Shown here piece by piece: positions 47,147 to 55,201 of a stretch of 64,000 bases of DNA (position 1 is the stretch's first letter; each line of letters begins with the position of its first letter). The position numbers and the translations under genes were made by a program. The stretch spans positions 50,375 through 114,374 of the forward strand of contig JAAFHV010000002.1 in NCBI GenBank assembly GCA_013297655.1, given 5' to 3'. This stretch comes from Myxococcales bacterium (GTDB taxonomy: Bacteria > Myxococcota_A > Polyangia > Polyangiales > Polyangiaceae). The notes under the pieces are model-generated. The model was not told where the DNA came from, did no database searches, and saw only the letters and a list, made by a program, of their open reading frames with translations.

Positions 47147-47171
47147 GTGGCGTGGCAAATCGCCACGCCAC
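47147..47171. repeat. perfect inverted repeat after the membrane-protein gene
   Basis: GTGGCGTGGC-AAATC-GCCACGCCAC, 15 bases after the stop. The stem is strong enough to end transcription or to protect mRNA, but it is followed by GCGCGCGG on either side with no T-run, so its role is unclear. Confidence 0.55.
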
Positions 47172-47246
47172 GCGCGCGGCTCGGCGGGAAACTTTACGTG
47201 GCGGGCATTTGCTTCGATCGGGTGGTCGCGCAAGACTCCTTCTCCC

Positions 47247-47999
47247 ATGTCGACGACCCGCGCGCTCTCCACGTTCCTCGTCGCCGCTTTTGTCGCGGTC
47301 TCCCTCCCTGGTGCCGCCGCCGCCGATACCGCGCCGCCCGCCGCCGCCGCCGCGCTGGTCGAAGTGCCCTCGGCGCTGCTCGCCGGCCTCGCGCGACACT
47401 CCGCGAGCTTCGAACAGATGAAGACCCGCGGGGGCTACACCCTCGACGGCAAAATGGAAGAAGTGGACTCCGAAGGAAAAGCTTCGGACACGAAAGAAAT
47501 CAAGATGCGGGTCACTCCCCGCCGCGGCGCTCCGCTCCCTCTCGTCGAGGTGATTCGTTTCCTCGACAACGGCGAGGACAAGACGGCAGAGGCACGCGAC
47601 AAGGCTGCCAAGCGAAAGCCGAAGAAGGACAAAAAGGACCTCCATCTGCCGTTTTTGCAGAGCGAGCAGCCGCGCTACACCTTCGCCGTCGTCGAGAAGG
47701 ATCCTCACGTCGCGAGCCGAGTGAAGGTGAGCTTCGTCCCGAAGGAGCCCGCGGAGGACGCCTTCAAGGGCGCGGCCTGGGTCGACACCGAGAAGGGCGA
47801 AGTGCTCAGTATGGGGTTTTCGCTGAGCAAAAATCCCACGTTCATCGACCATGTCGACGTGCGGATCACCTTCGGGCTCAGCACCGCGCTCGGGCGCGCC
47901 CCCTCTGAAATCACCTTCGATGGGCGCGGTGGCTTCTTGTTCATCCGCAAGCACTACCGGGGCCGCGCGGTGCTCTCGAATCCACTGCTCGCCTACTGA
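47247..47999 (+). CDS. LolA-like/outer-membrane-lipoprotein-sorting-type secreted protein
   Basis: Encodes 250 residues. Sec signal (cut after GAAAA, about residue 26). The mature part is beta-rich with alternating segments (GGYTLDGKMEEVDSEGKASDTKEIKMRV, RYTFAVVEKDP, VKVSFVPKEP, AAWVDTEKGEVLSMGF) and a Lys-rich loop (KAAKRKPKKDKKD), consistent with the half-barrel fold of LolA and related lipid carriers. Assignment is from fold-like pattern; sequence match is weak. Starts 114 bases after the preceding gene, on the same strand. Confidence 0.6.
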   Translation: MSTTRALSTFLVAAFVAVSLPGAAAADTAPPAAAAALVEVPSALLAGLARHSASFEQMKTRGGYTLDGKMEEVDSEGKASDTKEIKMRVTPRRGAPLPLVEVIRFLDNGEDKTAEARDKAAKRKPKKDKKDLHLPFLQSEQPRYTFAVVEKDPHVASRVKVSFVPKEPAEDAFKGAAWVDTEKGEVLSMGFSLSKNPTFIDHVDVRITFGLSTALGRAPSEITFDGRGGFLFIRKHYRGRAVLSNPLLAY

Positions 48000-48116
48000 G
48001 ATACCGGCTCGAGCTCCGGTCTCTAGCCTAAGCTAGGCGCGAGGCTTCCCGCTTCGTGTGTCGCGTCGTGTACGTCGGCGAGGGGGAGCGTCTCGCTGCG
48101 TGGTAGCCTCGAACGA

Positions 48117-48950
48117 ATGGTGAGAATCGCGGTGATAGGTCACGTCGAGCACGTGACCTTGGGAACCGTCGGCGAGGTGCCTTCGGCGGGTGACATCGTG
48201 CACATACAGGATGCACGTTTCCTCGCGGGCGGCGGCGGGGGTCTCGCCTTCTCCCAGCTCGCGCGCAGCGACGCGGAGGTTCATCTGTTCTCGGCGGTGG
48301 GCACCGACGAAGGCGGCGAGCGCGTCGCGCGTGCGCTTCGAGGCACCGACGCGACGCTGCACTTGGCCGAACGCGACGTTCCCCATCCGCGAGTCGTCGT
48401 CATGGTCGACGCGCAAGGGCGGCGCACGATCGTGGTCACCGCGCCTCCGCTCCAGCCGCGCGCGACGGACCCGCTCCCGTGGGACCTGCTCGCGTCGTGC
48501 GACGCGGTCTATTTCACGGGCGACGATCCCGCGACTGTCGTTCACGCGCGTCGGGCCAAGGTGCTCGTCGCCACCGCGCGTCGGAGTCCTATCGTCGCGG
48601 CGTCGTCCGTCGTGGTCGACGTGCTCGTGGGGAGCGCGTCCGATCCGCGAGAAAATATGCCCTTCACTTCGCTCGCGCCGCAGCCGACGGCGCAAGTCCT
48701 CACCAGCGGTTCGCGGCCCACGCGCGTGGTCACCGACGGGGGCTCTATCGAGGTGCCCGCACCTCCCGCGGTCGCCGTGGTGCGCGGGGACTACGGCGCA
48801 GGTGACAGCTTCGCCGCTGCGCTCACGTACTTCCTCGCGCGCGGCCTCGACGTTCCTCGGTCTGTCGCGCGGGCAGGCCTCTATGGCGCCGCCGTGCTCG
48901 CGCACGCAAGCCCCCTCGATGGGCAGATGCCGCTCACGCTCACGCCCTGA
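48117..48950 (+). CDS. PfkB/ribokinase family carbohydrate kinase
   Basis: Encodes 277 residues. N-terminal IAVIGHVEHVTLG, GDIVHIQDARFLAGGGGGLAFSQLARSDAEVHLFSAVGTDEGG matches the nucleotide-fold beginning of PfkB kinases (GG-rich substrate loop), and the C-terminal signature is VVRGDYGAGDSFAAALTY with catalytic Asp in GAGD. Transfers phosphate from ATP to a sugar or nucleoside; the substrate is not predictable. No sugar transporter nearby. ATG start; closes the region before the RNA locus. Confidence 0.88.
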   Translation: MVRIAVIGHVEHVTLGTVGEVPSAGDIVHIQDARFLAGGGGGLAFSQLARSDAEVHLFSAVGTDEGGERVARALRGTDATLHLAERDVPHPRVVVMVDAQGRRTIVVTAPPLQPRATDPLPWDLLASCDAVYFTGDDPATVVHARRAKVLVATARRSPIVAASSVVVDVLVGSASDPRENMPFTSLAPQPTAQVLTSGSRPTRVVTDGGSIEVPAPPAVAVVRGDYGAGDSFAAALTYFLARGLDVPRSVARAGLYGAAVLAHASPLDGQMPLTLTP

Positions 48951-49009
48951 AGCGGACCGTCTGACAAGCCGACGAGCGGTCACCCGCCCGGATCGCCACC
49001 CAAAAGCGA
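48951..49009. other. start of the 1.15-kb gene-free RNA locus
   Basis: The region 48951-50108 has no convincing protein gene. Apparent ORFs on both strands overlap stem-loops and repeats. Details are given in the RNA, promoter, repeat and terminator entries that follow. Confidence 0.6.
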
Positions 49010-49196
49010 GCTCACAAAAGAGCTTCGGCGCCGCACGAATCGAGAGGGGGGAATCTCGATCCGTACGGCGCCTCGCTCACCGAGTCGACATCGTGCGGCT
49101 GGGAGGGGGGGGTAGCCGCACGACGCACGCACTCGGACAACGATTCGGCGGCACGCGATCAGGGTGGGGGGGGAAGACCGTCTCGCGCGCCGCCGA
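49010..49196 (-). ncRNA. structured RNA 1 with three C-rich loops
   Basis: Read on the minus strand from a start near 49196. Hairpin 1 (49147-49194): 12-bp stem GGCGGCGCGCGA/TCGCGTGCCGCC, one G-U, loop containing eight C. Hairpin 2 (49091-49123): 10-bp stem TCGTGCGGCT/AGCCGCACGA, 13-base loop with eight C. Hairpin 3 (49027-49072): 19-bp stem, two G-U pairs, loop TTCCCCCC. After it comes GAAGCTC and TTTTG, a weak terminator. All wobbles become A-C mismatches on the other strand, so the minus strand is the RNA. No ORF explains it. Homologous in plan and promoter to RNA 2. Function unknown; C-rich loops could pair with G-rich sequences. Confidence 0.75.
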
Positions 49197-49205
49197 TATG
49201 CTCTA

Positions 49206-49223
49206 TTGCTAGGACCGGGCCAA
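49206..49223 (-). promoter_or_regulatory. sigma-54-type promoter of RNA 1
   Basis: Minus strand TTGGCCCGGTCCTAGCAA: GG and GC ten bases apart; TGGCCCG deviates from TGGCACG at one base. The expected start (about 12 bases after GC) falls at TATCGGC, the first bases of hairpin 1. An inverted repeat AACACG...CGTGTT lies just upstream (49222-49249). Confidence 0.7.
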
Positions 49224-49328
49224 CACGCTCCCCTTGGAGATCAACGTGTTAGCTCGTCGATGACGTGCTGCTTCTTTCACGTTCGCACTGTGCAGTTTCG
49301 CGAGTGAACGACGCGAGAGCCCGCCCGC

Positions 49329-49424
49329 GTGAGTTACCTCGCCACGCGTTCGCGGGGCCAGCGCATCGAGTCCCGTTCGACGTCAGGCGCGCACCGTTCG
49401 TCGTCGGGTGGCGAGGTAACTCAC
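49329..49424. repeat. 17-bp perfect inverted repeat, 62-base loop
   Basis: GTGAGTTACCTCGCCAC at 49329-49345 and its exact reverse complement at 49408-49424. Could form a long stem in RNA or a cruciform in DNA. It lies between the two RNA genes; which strand, if any, is transcribed cannot be told. Not linked to a coding gene, insertion sequence end or known att site. Confidence 0.7.
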
Positions 49425-49425
49425 C

Positions 49426-49498
49426 CGAACCGTTCGATTCGTGCGGTTTTCGCAGATCGCGTTCGCCACGCTTCGTTGTTCCGCCTCGGCCTAGAGCA
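49426..49498 (+). repeat. partial copy of interspersed repeat
   Basis: Resembles the first half of the unit at 49491-49610 and 58587-58725: CGAACCG-type start, TTTTCGCAGAT, TCGCCACGCTTCGTTG, ending at CCTCGGCCTAG. It lies directly before a fuller copy. Confidence 0.55.
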
Positions 49499-49610
49499 CC
49501 CGAACCGCTCGGCTTTTCGCAGATCTGCGTCGCCATGTTCGGTTCTCTAGCAGCAGGAGGACTCGTCCCTCGTCAGGGACTTCCAAGGGTCGTCGTCGCG
49601 TCTCGCCCGG
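49491..49610 (+). repeat. interspersed non-coding repeat, copy 1
   Basis: Aligns with the reverse complement of 58587-58725 over about 110 positions: CTAGAGCAC, CGAACCGCT, CGGCTTTTCGC, TGCGTCGCC, CTAGCAGCAG, AGGACTCGTCCC, and a perfect hairpin GTCCCT-CGTC-AGGGAC (49565-49580) with ACTT after it, then GTCGTCGTCGCG. Conservation between noncoding copies is higher than the surrounding DNA, suggesting a selected RNA or DNA element or a small transposable repeat. Confidence 0.72.
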
Positions 49611-49790
49611 TCCAACCGTTCGGTGGCCAAGGCCCGGCAACGCACCCGCCGAACGAGGGGGTTCGTCCATGAATGCACGCCGGCGCGCGCTGTTCCGCGG
49701 GTCTGATGCGATGGCTGGGCGACCCCTGCGGGAGGAAACCGCGAGCTACGCCATTCGCGAATCGCGCCTCGGCTCGGCGTCGCGTGAGCG
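49611..49790. other. gene-free stretch between repeat and RNA 2
   Basis: 180 bases. On the minus strand CGAAC-CCCCTC-GTTCG (49650-49665) is a small stem with a C-rich loop, similar in style to the RNA hairpins but without a recognisable promoter. Plus-strand ORFs here read into the RNA 2 terminator and are rejected. Confidence 0.35.
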
Positions 49791-49845
49791 AAAAAAAAAC
49801 AGCGTCGTGCGGACCGGAAGGGGAAAACCTATCCGCACGACGCTG
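49791..49845 (-). terminator. rho-independent terminator of RNA 2
   Basis: Minus strand CAGCGTCGTGCGGA, loop of 18, TCCGCACGACGCTG, then TTTTTTTTT. It cannot belong to the OmpA-like gene, which has its own terminator 240 bases upstream, so it shows that a separate transcript exists here. Confidence 0.92.
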
Positions 49846-49960
49846 CTCAGCCGAAACCCACGCGCCGCCCAGGGGAGGGGGATGGCGACGTCGTGAGCTC
49901 CAGAGACGTTGGCAACACGAGCACCGGTTTGGGGGGGATTGCCGTTTCCCGCGCTGCCGA
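49791..49960 (-). ncRNA. structured RNA 2 with C-rich loops and terminator
   Basis: Read on the minus strand from a start near 49960. Hairpin 1 (49911-49958): 17-position stem, three G-U pairs and two A-G mismatches, loop CAATCCCCCCCAAA. Hairpin 2 (49863-49890): 7-bp stem, one G-U, loop ATCCCCCTCCCCTG. Terminator hairpin (49800-49845): perfect 14-bp stem, 18-base loop containing TTTTCCCC, then nine T. About 170 bases long, close in size to RNA 1. Sequence outside stems, promoter and start is poorly conserved, while structure is kept. Read in the other direction, the loops would be G-rich and the terminator would lack its T-run. Confidence 0.8.
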
Positions 49961-49970
49961 TAACCCTTAA

Positions 49971-49987
49971 TGCGAAACACGGGCCAA
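49971..49987 (-). promoter_or_regulatory. sigma-54-type promoter of RNA 2
   Basis: Minus strand TTGGCCCGTGTTTCGCA: GG and GC ten bases apart, same TGGCCCG variant as RNA 1. The start predicted from the spacing falls in TATCGGC at 49962-49956, exactly as in RNA 1. Little else is conserved between the two upstream regions, so this match is informative. Confidence 0.7.
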
Positions 49988-50082
49988 CGCCGCGCTGATG
50001 CGAGTCGGTCGGTTACGGCACTCTCGGAGCGGCGGAGCTTTCACCCTCGCAACGGAGCCTTTCGATCGAGCAAGGTCGAGTC

Positions 50083-50105
50083 AAAAAACGAGACACCGGT
50101 GTCTC
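50083..50105 (-). terminator. terminator of the OmpA-like lipoprotein gene
   Basis: Minus strand palindrome GAGACACC/GGTGTCTC followed by G and TTTTTT, starting 4 bases after the TAA stop at 50109. Confidence 0.9.
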
Positions 50106-50108
50106 CTA

Positions 50109-51008
50109 TTATCCCACCTTGGGCGGGTGCGGTTTCCCGGGTTTTCCAGGCTTTCCGGGTTTTCCGGGTTTGCCCGGCGGTGCCGGCGGCTTCGCGGGAG
50201 GCGGGGGCTTCGTCGCGGGGGGCGTCGTCGCCGCGGGCTTCGGCTCGCGCGCGACGGACTTGAAATCGGGGAGCGCGATGAGCTCCTCCACGTTCGGCTG
50301 GAGGGCGATCTCGATACGACGATTGGCTTGCCGGCCCTCGTTCGTTCCGTTCGGCGCGACGGGATCGAACTCGGCATGACCCGAAGCGCCGAGCTCGTTC
50401 GCGGGGACTCCCTTCGCGACGAGCAGCTTCGTCACCGCCACGCCGCGCGCGGTGGAGAGCTCCCAGTTCGAGGGAAACTCCTTCGTCGCGATCGGGAACG
50501 TGTCGGTGTGACCTTCGACCATGAAGCGGCGGCCTTGCACCGTCTTCAGCGCGGCCGCCAAATCGGTGATCGCCTGCACGCCTTCGGGCTTGAGCTCGGT
50601 CTTGCCCACGTCGAAGAGCACGTCGTTCTCGAGGAGGAGCACGATCTGACCGTGCCGGACCGCGATCGCGATCTTGCCGGTGTCGGTCATCTTCTTCAGC
50701 TTGTTCACGAGGTCGTCGAAGAGCTTCGCGCGGGCCTCGGCGGCGGCTTTCTGTTTCTTGAGCTCCTCGAGCTGGGCGCGGGTCTCTTCGTCCGTCGTCT
50801 TTCCCTCGAGCTCCTTGATGCGCGCTTCCAGGTCGGCGCGTGTCTTTTGCTGGGCTTGGTTTTGTGTCTCCAGGTCCTTCGCGTGGGCCTTCGAGCGCTC
50901 GGCGTCGGCGAGGGCGGCGTCGTACTGGTTCTTCGGAATGCCGCATCCTGCGACGAGGAGAGACACGGAACACATGAGCAGACCGGTGCGTGCGGCTCGG
51001 AAGATCAT
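50109..51008 (-). CDS. OmpA-family peptidoglycan-binding lipoprotein
   Basis: Encodes 299 residues. Lipobox LVAGC (Cys22), a coiled coil of about 75 residues (28-105), then an OmpA-like domain (about 108-235) with VLFDVGKTELKPEG, EGHTDT and NRRIEIAL, the residues that bind diaminopimelic acid in peptidoglycan. The tail is Pro/Lys/Gly-rich with repeated GKPGKP units. It probably links the outer membrane to the wall. ATG start; divergent from the CapA-like gene and followed by its own terminator. Confidence 0.92.
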   Translation of the reverse strand: MIFRAARTGLLMCSVSLLVAGCGIPKNQYDAALADAERSKAHAKDLETQNQAQQKTRADLEARIKELEGKTTDEETRAQLEELKKQKAAAEARAKLFDDLVNKLKKMTDTGKIAIAVRHGQIVLLLENDVLFDVGKTELKPEGVQAITDLAAALKTVQGRRFMVEGHTDTFPIATKEFPSNWELSTARGVAVTKLLVAKGVPANELGASGHAEFDPVAPNGTNEGRQANRRIEIALQPNVEELIALPDFKSVAREPKPAATTPPATKPPPPAKPPAPPGKPGKPGKPGKPGKPHPPKVG

Positions 51009-51139
51009 GGGCGTGAGTCTACGCCCGTTTGCCGACTCCGGCGCTCCACGTGACCGCGCAGCGGAATCGCAGTCGAAGCCGCGAGGATGCGGGCCGATCG
51101 GGCGGGCGCCGCTCGGACCTTTGGGCTATAGCAGCGACA

Positions 51140-52315
51140 ATGCGTCGTCTTCTCGGGATCTTGGCCATTCTGTCGTTGCCCATCGTGGTGCCCGCTTGCA
51201 CCGCCGAGATCACGGTCGATGCCCCCTCGAGCGAGGGGGACGGCGATGGGGAATCGGGCGACTCGACCGACGCCCTCGGAGTGCCGATCACCGAGCCCGA
51301 CGAGACGGACACCACCTCGAACCGCCCTGCCGCCCCCCTCGACGTGAAGGCGCTCGCCGGCCTCGTCGACGTGCGCGGCGTGGGCGACGCCGCCTGGTCG
51401 CGGACCCACCAAAAAGATCCGCTCGCCGCCGAGTACGGCAAGGCCCTCGATCGCTTCGACGCGACCGGGAAGGCCTACCGCGGACATGTAAACTACATCA
51501 ACTGGGAGACCGTCGTCGGCTCGCGCTGCGAGACGTTCGACAGCGTCTACACCCCGGGAAAATCGTACGCCTTCGTGTCGCGAAAAGAGAACCTCGTCCA
51601 GGCGATGGACCGCGGCTTCAACCTGGTCGGCCTCTCCAACAACCACTCCCGCGACTGCACCTCGCCGGACGGCGAGACCATGACCGCGCGCGAGGTCCAA
51701 GATCTGGGCGACGACGCGCACGCGTTTCATGGTGTCGGCCTCGATCGCGAGTCGAAGAACGCGGCGAAGGTCGTGACCGTTCGCGCCGGCGGCCGCGACG
51801 TGAAGGTGGCCTTCGGGAGCATCTACATCGGCGGCCGTCGTTCGTGCGAGCGCTCCGTCTGCGCGACCGACAAGCGCACCCTCTTCGAGAACCTCCGCGC
51901 CGCACGCGCCGATCTCCGCATCGTGGCCATTCACAGCATGAACAACGCGACCCAAGACGAGCTCGTCAACGCTGGGATCGAGTTCGTGAAGGTCTACGGA
52001 GGGGACGTGGTCTTCGGGAGCGGCCCTCACGTGTGGAAGCCGGTGCGCGTGGTGCGCAAGCCCGACGGCAAGGCCGGCGTGGTGTTCGAGAGCCTCGGAA
52101 ACTTCATTCATCCGAACCTCGCCGCGCAGCAGAAGAACTACATCGGCCGCGCGCTCTACGACGAGTCCACGCTCACCCTCGCGCAGGTCCAGATCCTCCC
52201 CATTCACAACACCGGCAGCGACGTGAAGGCCTCGTCGGCCTCGCTCTCCAGCCTCGACATGAACTTGAAGCTCGCCACGTCCGAAAAGGGCGGCTTCGCG
52301 AACGTGAAGAAGTAG
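51140..52315 (+). CDS. CapA-family (PGA synthesis protein-like) lipoprotein
   Basis: Encodes 391 residues from ATG 51140. Lipobox VVPAC; an acidic Glu/Gly/Asp/Ser linker (about 25-60) precedes the CapA domain. Motifs of CapA: YINWETVVG, GFNLVGLSNNHSRDC, HAFHGVGLD, DLRIVAIHSMNN, VYGGDVVFGSGPHVWKPVRV and GKAGVVFESLGNFIHPN. The fold is a metallophosphatase-like hydrolase known from poly-gamma-glutamate capsule export. No other capsule genes are nearby, so the substrate is uncertain. Confidence 0.85.
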   Translation: MRRLLGILAILSLPIVVPACTAEITVDAPSSEGDGDGESGDSTDALGVPITEPDETDTTSNRPAAPLDVKALAGLVDVRGVGDAAWSRTHQKDPLAAEYGKALDRFDATGKAYRGHVNYINWETVVGSRCETFDSVYTPGKSYAFVSRKENLVQAMDRGFNLVGLSNNHSRDCTSPDGETMTAREVQDLGDDAHAFHGVGLDRESKNAAKVVTVRAGGRDVKVAFGSIYIGGRRSCERSVCATDKRTLFENLRAARADLRIVAIHSMNNATQDELVNAGIEFVKVYGGDVVFGSGPHVWKPVRVVRKPDGKAGVVFESLGNFIHPNLAAQQKNYIGRALYDESTLTLAQVQILPIHNTGSDVKASSASLSSLDMNLKLATSEKGGFANVKK

Positions 52316-52466
52316 GCACTCCAGCTCCCGATGGCGATCGCGTTCGTTCGGTAAACATCCAGTCCCGCGGTTCGCTCACGATGGGCCACGAGGCGACGTG
52401 CGGGCGGGCCGTTCGAATGTGGCGCTCACGGAAACATCCTCGCGAGGGGGTTGTCCGAGCCAGACC

Positions 52467-54764
52467 ATGAAGACTCGTGCGATCCTGCTCGTCCTCGCTG
52501 CTCTGCCGGTCGCCATCGCGAGCTGCGCGTCACCGGGAACGAACCCCGCACCACCGCACGCGCCGTCGCCGTCGCCAGCCAAAAAGACGAGCGAGCCGAG
52601 CCTCTCCGCTTCGCCGGCACACAAGGCCAAAGGCCTCGCCCCGCGTCCGCCTCCGCCTGCGATCTCGGCGCCGATGACGGGGGAGCCCGAGGCCGCCACG
52701 CTCTCCGAAGCGCGCCTCGTCCCTTCGAGCTGCAACGACTTTCAAGGAAGGCGCAAAGCGGTCGTCGACGCGCGAGTCAAGGCGATGCGGGCGAGGATGG
52801 CCGAGTCGTACAAGACTTGGCACGACGCGCAGCCGAGCTGCTGGGAAGAGAACCGGCGCGAGGCCGAGGTGCTCAAGATGCTCCAAAACGGCGAGAGCGA
52901 CTGCTACGGGTATGGGCACGGTGGGATAATGGGCCTCGGACTCTCGGCGAGCGGCTCCGGCTCCGGCAGCATCGGTGGCGGCGCCTCCCATTCGATTCGC
53001 ATGGGCGGTTCCGTAGGGCCGCGCGCCCCGACGGCGGCGACGAGCTACTCGCACACGAACAACCAAGTCGCGTCCGTCGACGAAGCCGACATCGTCAAGA
53101 CGGACGGCAAATATGTGTATTTTGCAATGAACGGCGCGCTCCGGATCGCGGAGGCGATGAACCCGCGCATGATCTCGGTGACCAAGCTCGCGGGGAGCGT
53201 GAGGGAGCTCTTCGTCGAGGGCAATCGTGCGGTCGTGTACGTGGCCACGCGCGAGCCACGAAAGCCGTGCACGTATGGCTACGACTGCGTGTTCGCCGGC
53301 GACGGAACGGGCACCAAGGTGGTCGTCCTCGACCTGGAGGATCGCGCCCACCCCCGCGTGACCCGCGAGGTCGCGTTCACCGGGTCGCTCATGTCCGCGC
53401 GACGGGTAGGGAACGTGGTCCACACCGTCGTCGCCGACGGCGACAGCGAGGGCCCCGCCTTCGAGAGCTGGCCCGCGGGGCTCGCCACGTGCGGCACACC
53501 GGAGGCCACCGTTCGCAAGAAGTTCGACAAGCTCACTGCGGAAAACGAAGCCAAAATCCGCACCACCACTCAGTTTCCCACCATGCGCGACGGCGCGACG
53601 ACGACCTCGCTCTGCGGCGCTCTTTTGCGGACCAAGATCGACGACGGCCAATCGTTCACCACCGTCGCGTCGTTCGATCTCACGAAAGACCTCGAGGCGG
53701 TCACCACCGTCACGCTGGAGAGCCGGCCCGGCGCCGTGTTCGCGTCCGAGCGTGGGCTCTATATGTCTGTCGCCCACCAAAAGACGGTCGCTGCCAAGGC
53801 CGGCCGCGGATCTTGGTACTCGTTTTATTCGAGTGTGGACGAGGCGAGCGAGATTCACCAATTCAGCATCGGCGAGCGCGCGAGCGACACGAAATACCTG
53901 GGGAGCGGCGTCGTGCCCGGCCACGTGCTTAATCAATTCGCGATGGACGAGTGGTACGGCTACCTTCGCGTTGCGACGACGAAGGGCCGAGTCCCCGATC
54001 CGCGGGTCGAGAGCGTCGTATCCATTCTTGCCCCGAGCGCGCTCGGAAATCTCGTGCGTGTCGGGGGGGTCGACCACATCGCGCCAGGGGAAGACATTCG
54101 CTCCGTGCGCTTCGACGACGACCGCGGCTACGTCGTGACCTTCAAAAAGACCGATCCGCTCTTCGTCCTCGACCTCGACGCTCCCGATCGCCCACGCATC
54201 CTCGGCGAGCTGAAAATCCCCGGGTTTTCCACGTACATGCACCGCATCGATCGCGACCACCTCATGTCGATCGGGTTCGACGCGAACGACCACGGCGACT
54301 TCGCGTTTTTCGACGGCGTGATCCTCCAGCTCTTCGACGTGAAGGATCCGACGAAGCCAACGCTGCTCCACAAGGAGAAAATCGGCACGCGCGGATCGAG
54401 CTCCGAAGCGGCGACGAACCACCTCGCGTTCAACTACTTCGCCGACAAGGGCTTGCTCGCGGTGCCGATGACGGTGTGCAGCGGTGGGAGCGACGGCGTG
54501 GCGGGGAGCGAGGTCTCGTTCAGCGGCCTCTATGTTTACGACGTGGATCTCGAGAAGGGATTCCAGCGCCTCGGGGGGATCGATCACGCCGCGAGCGGCG
54601 CGAACAAGGCCTCTTGCCGAACGTGGTGGTCGAACGCGAATTCAGCCGTAAAGCGCAGCATCTTCCTCGACGATCTCGTCTATTCGATCTCGGGTGACGC
54701 CGCCAAAGTGCAGCGCATGGGGCACTTCGGAACCAACGTCGCCAGCCTCTCGCTCTTGGAGTAA
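52467..54764 (+). CDS. secreted beta-propeller-domain lipoprotein
   Basis: Encodes 765 residues from ATG 52467. Lipobox IASC, Pro/Ser-rich linker, Gly/Ser repeats (SASGSGSGSIGGGAS, about 155-170). From about 195 the sequence NQVASVDEADIVKTDGKYVYFAMNGALRIAEAMNP (in outline) starts a long propeller with recurrent ELFVEGNRAVVYVATRE-type blades, matching the secreted C-terminal beta-propeller family. Role unknown; propellers usually bind ligands or proteins. Ribosome binding site weak. Same strand as the small protein downstream. Confidence 0.85.
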   Translation: MKTRAILLVLAALPVAIASCASPGTNPAPPHAPSPSPAKKTSEPSLSASPAHKAKGLAPRPPPPAISAPMTGEPEAATLSEARLVPSSCNDFQGRRKAVVDARVKAMRARMAESYKTWHDAQPSCWEENRREAEVLKMLQNGESDCYGYGHGGIMGLGLSASGSGSGSIGGGASHSIRMGGSVGPRAPTAATSYSHTNNQVASVDEADIVKTDGKYVYFAMNGALRIAEAMNPRMISVTKLAGSVRELFVEGNRAVVYVATREPRKPCTYGYDCVFAGDGTGTKVVVLDLEDRAHPRVTREVAFTGSLMSARRVGNVVHTVVADGDSEGPAFESWPAGLATCGTPEATVRKKFDKLTAENEAKIRTTTQFPTMRDGATTTSLCGALLRTKIDDGQSFTTVASFDLTKDLEAVTTVTLESRPGAVFASERGLYMSVAHQKTVAAKAGRGSWYSFYSSVDEASEIHQFSIGERASDTKYLGSGVVPGHVLNQFAMDEWYGYLRVATTKGRVPDPRVESVVSILAPSALGNLVRVGGVDHIAPGEDIRSVRFDDDRGYVVTFKKTDPLFVLDLDAPDRPRILGELKIPGFSTYMHRIDRDHLMSIGFDANDHGDFAFFDGVILQLFDVKDPTKPTLLHKEKIGTRGSSSEAATNHLAFNYFADKGLLAVPMTVCSGGSDGVAGSEVSFSGLYVYDVDLEKGFQRLGGIDHAASGANKASCRTWWSNANSAVKRSIFLDDLVYSISGDAAKVQRMGHFGTNVASLSLLE

Positions 54765-54825
54765 TCCCGGCCGCGGGCGATCGTGGCGAAGGTCGGAGCG
54801 GTCACGCGGCTGCTACGCTGGAGGC

Positions 54826-55143
54826 ATGTCCCACGACCTCCTCGTTCGCCGCATCGAGATCCTCGAGTCCCGCCAGAAGAAGCTCGTGCTCGGCTTGCTC
54901 GCCGCGTTCGCGCTCGGCGCGTGCGGCGGCGTGACGAGCCACTACGAGGCCTGTTTCTCGCGTTCGTTCGCGGTCGAGAAGGAGAGCGGCGGCGCCGTGC
55001 TCGCCCGGCTCGCAGAAGATCCTGCCAAGGGAGGGCTCCTCGAGGTGACGGACAACGAGGGCAAGGTCCGTGTCGTCATCGACGCGAACGGCGTTCGCAC
55101 GTTGGATGCGCAGGGGAAAGAGAAGTGGGCTTCTCCCAAGTGA
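54826..55143 (+). CDS. small membrane-anchored protein of unknown function
   Basis: Encodes 105 residues. TGGAGG 4 bases before the ATG. Short charged N-terminal helix (residues 1-22, RRIEILESRQKKL) then a hydrophobic stretch with LGAC (about 24-33), either a membrane anchor or a lipobox preceded by a helix. The mature part, including a second Cys, ends with a small beta domain (LLEVTDNEGKVRVVIDANGV). Appears complete. No family recognised. Confidence 0.6.
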   Translation: MSHDLLVRRIEILESRQKKLVLGLLAAFALGACGGVTSHYEACFSRSFAVEKESGGAVLARLAEDPAKGGLLEVTDNEGKVRVVIDANGVRTLDAQGKEKWASPK

Positions 55144-55201
55144 TCGTCAGGTGCGACGGCCTTCCGAGTCGCGCCCCTTCGTGCGAGAGTGCGTGGGAAA
55201 T

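Noticed and set aside
48117..48950. Sugar-utilisation operon around the PfkB kinase
   Set aside because: No transporter, isomerase or regulator of that type is adjacent.
49669..49963. Plus-strand ORFs across RNA 2
   Set aside because: They translate through the terminator stem and poly-A tract; no ribosome binding site and no matching protein pattern.
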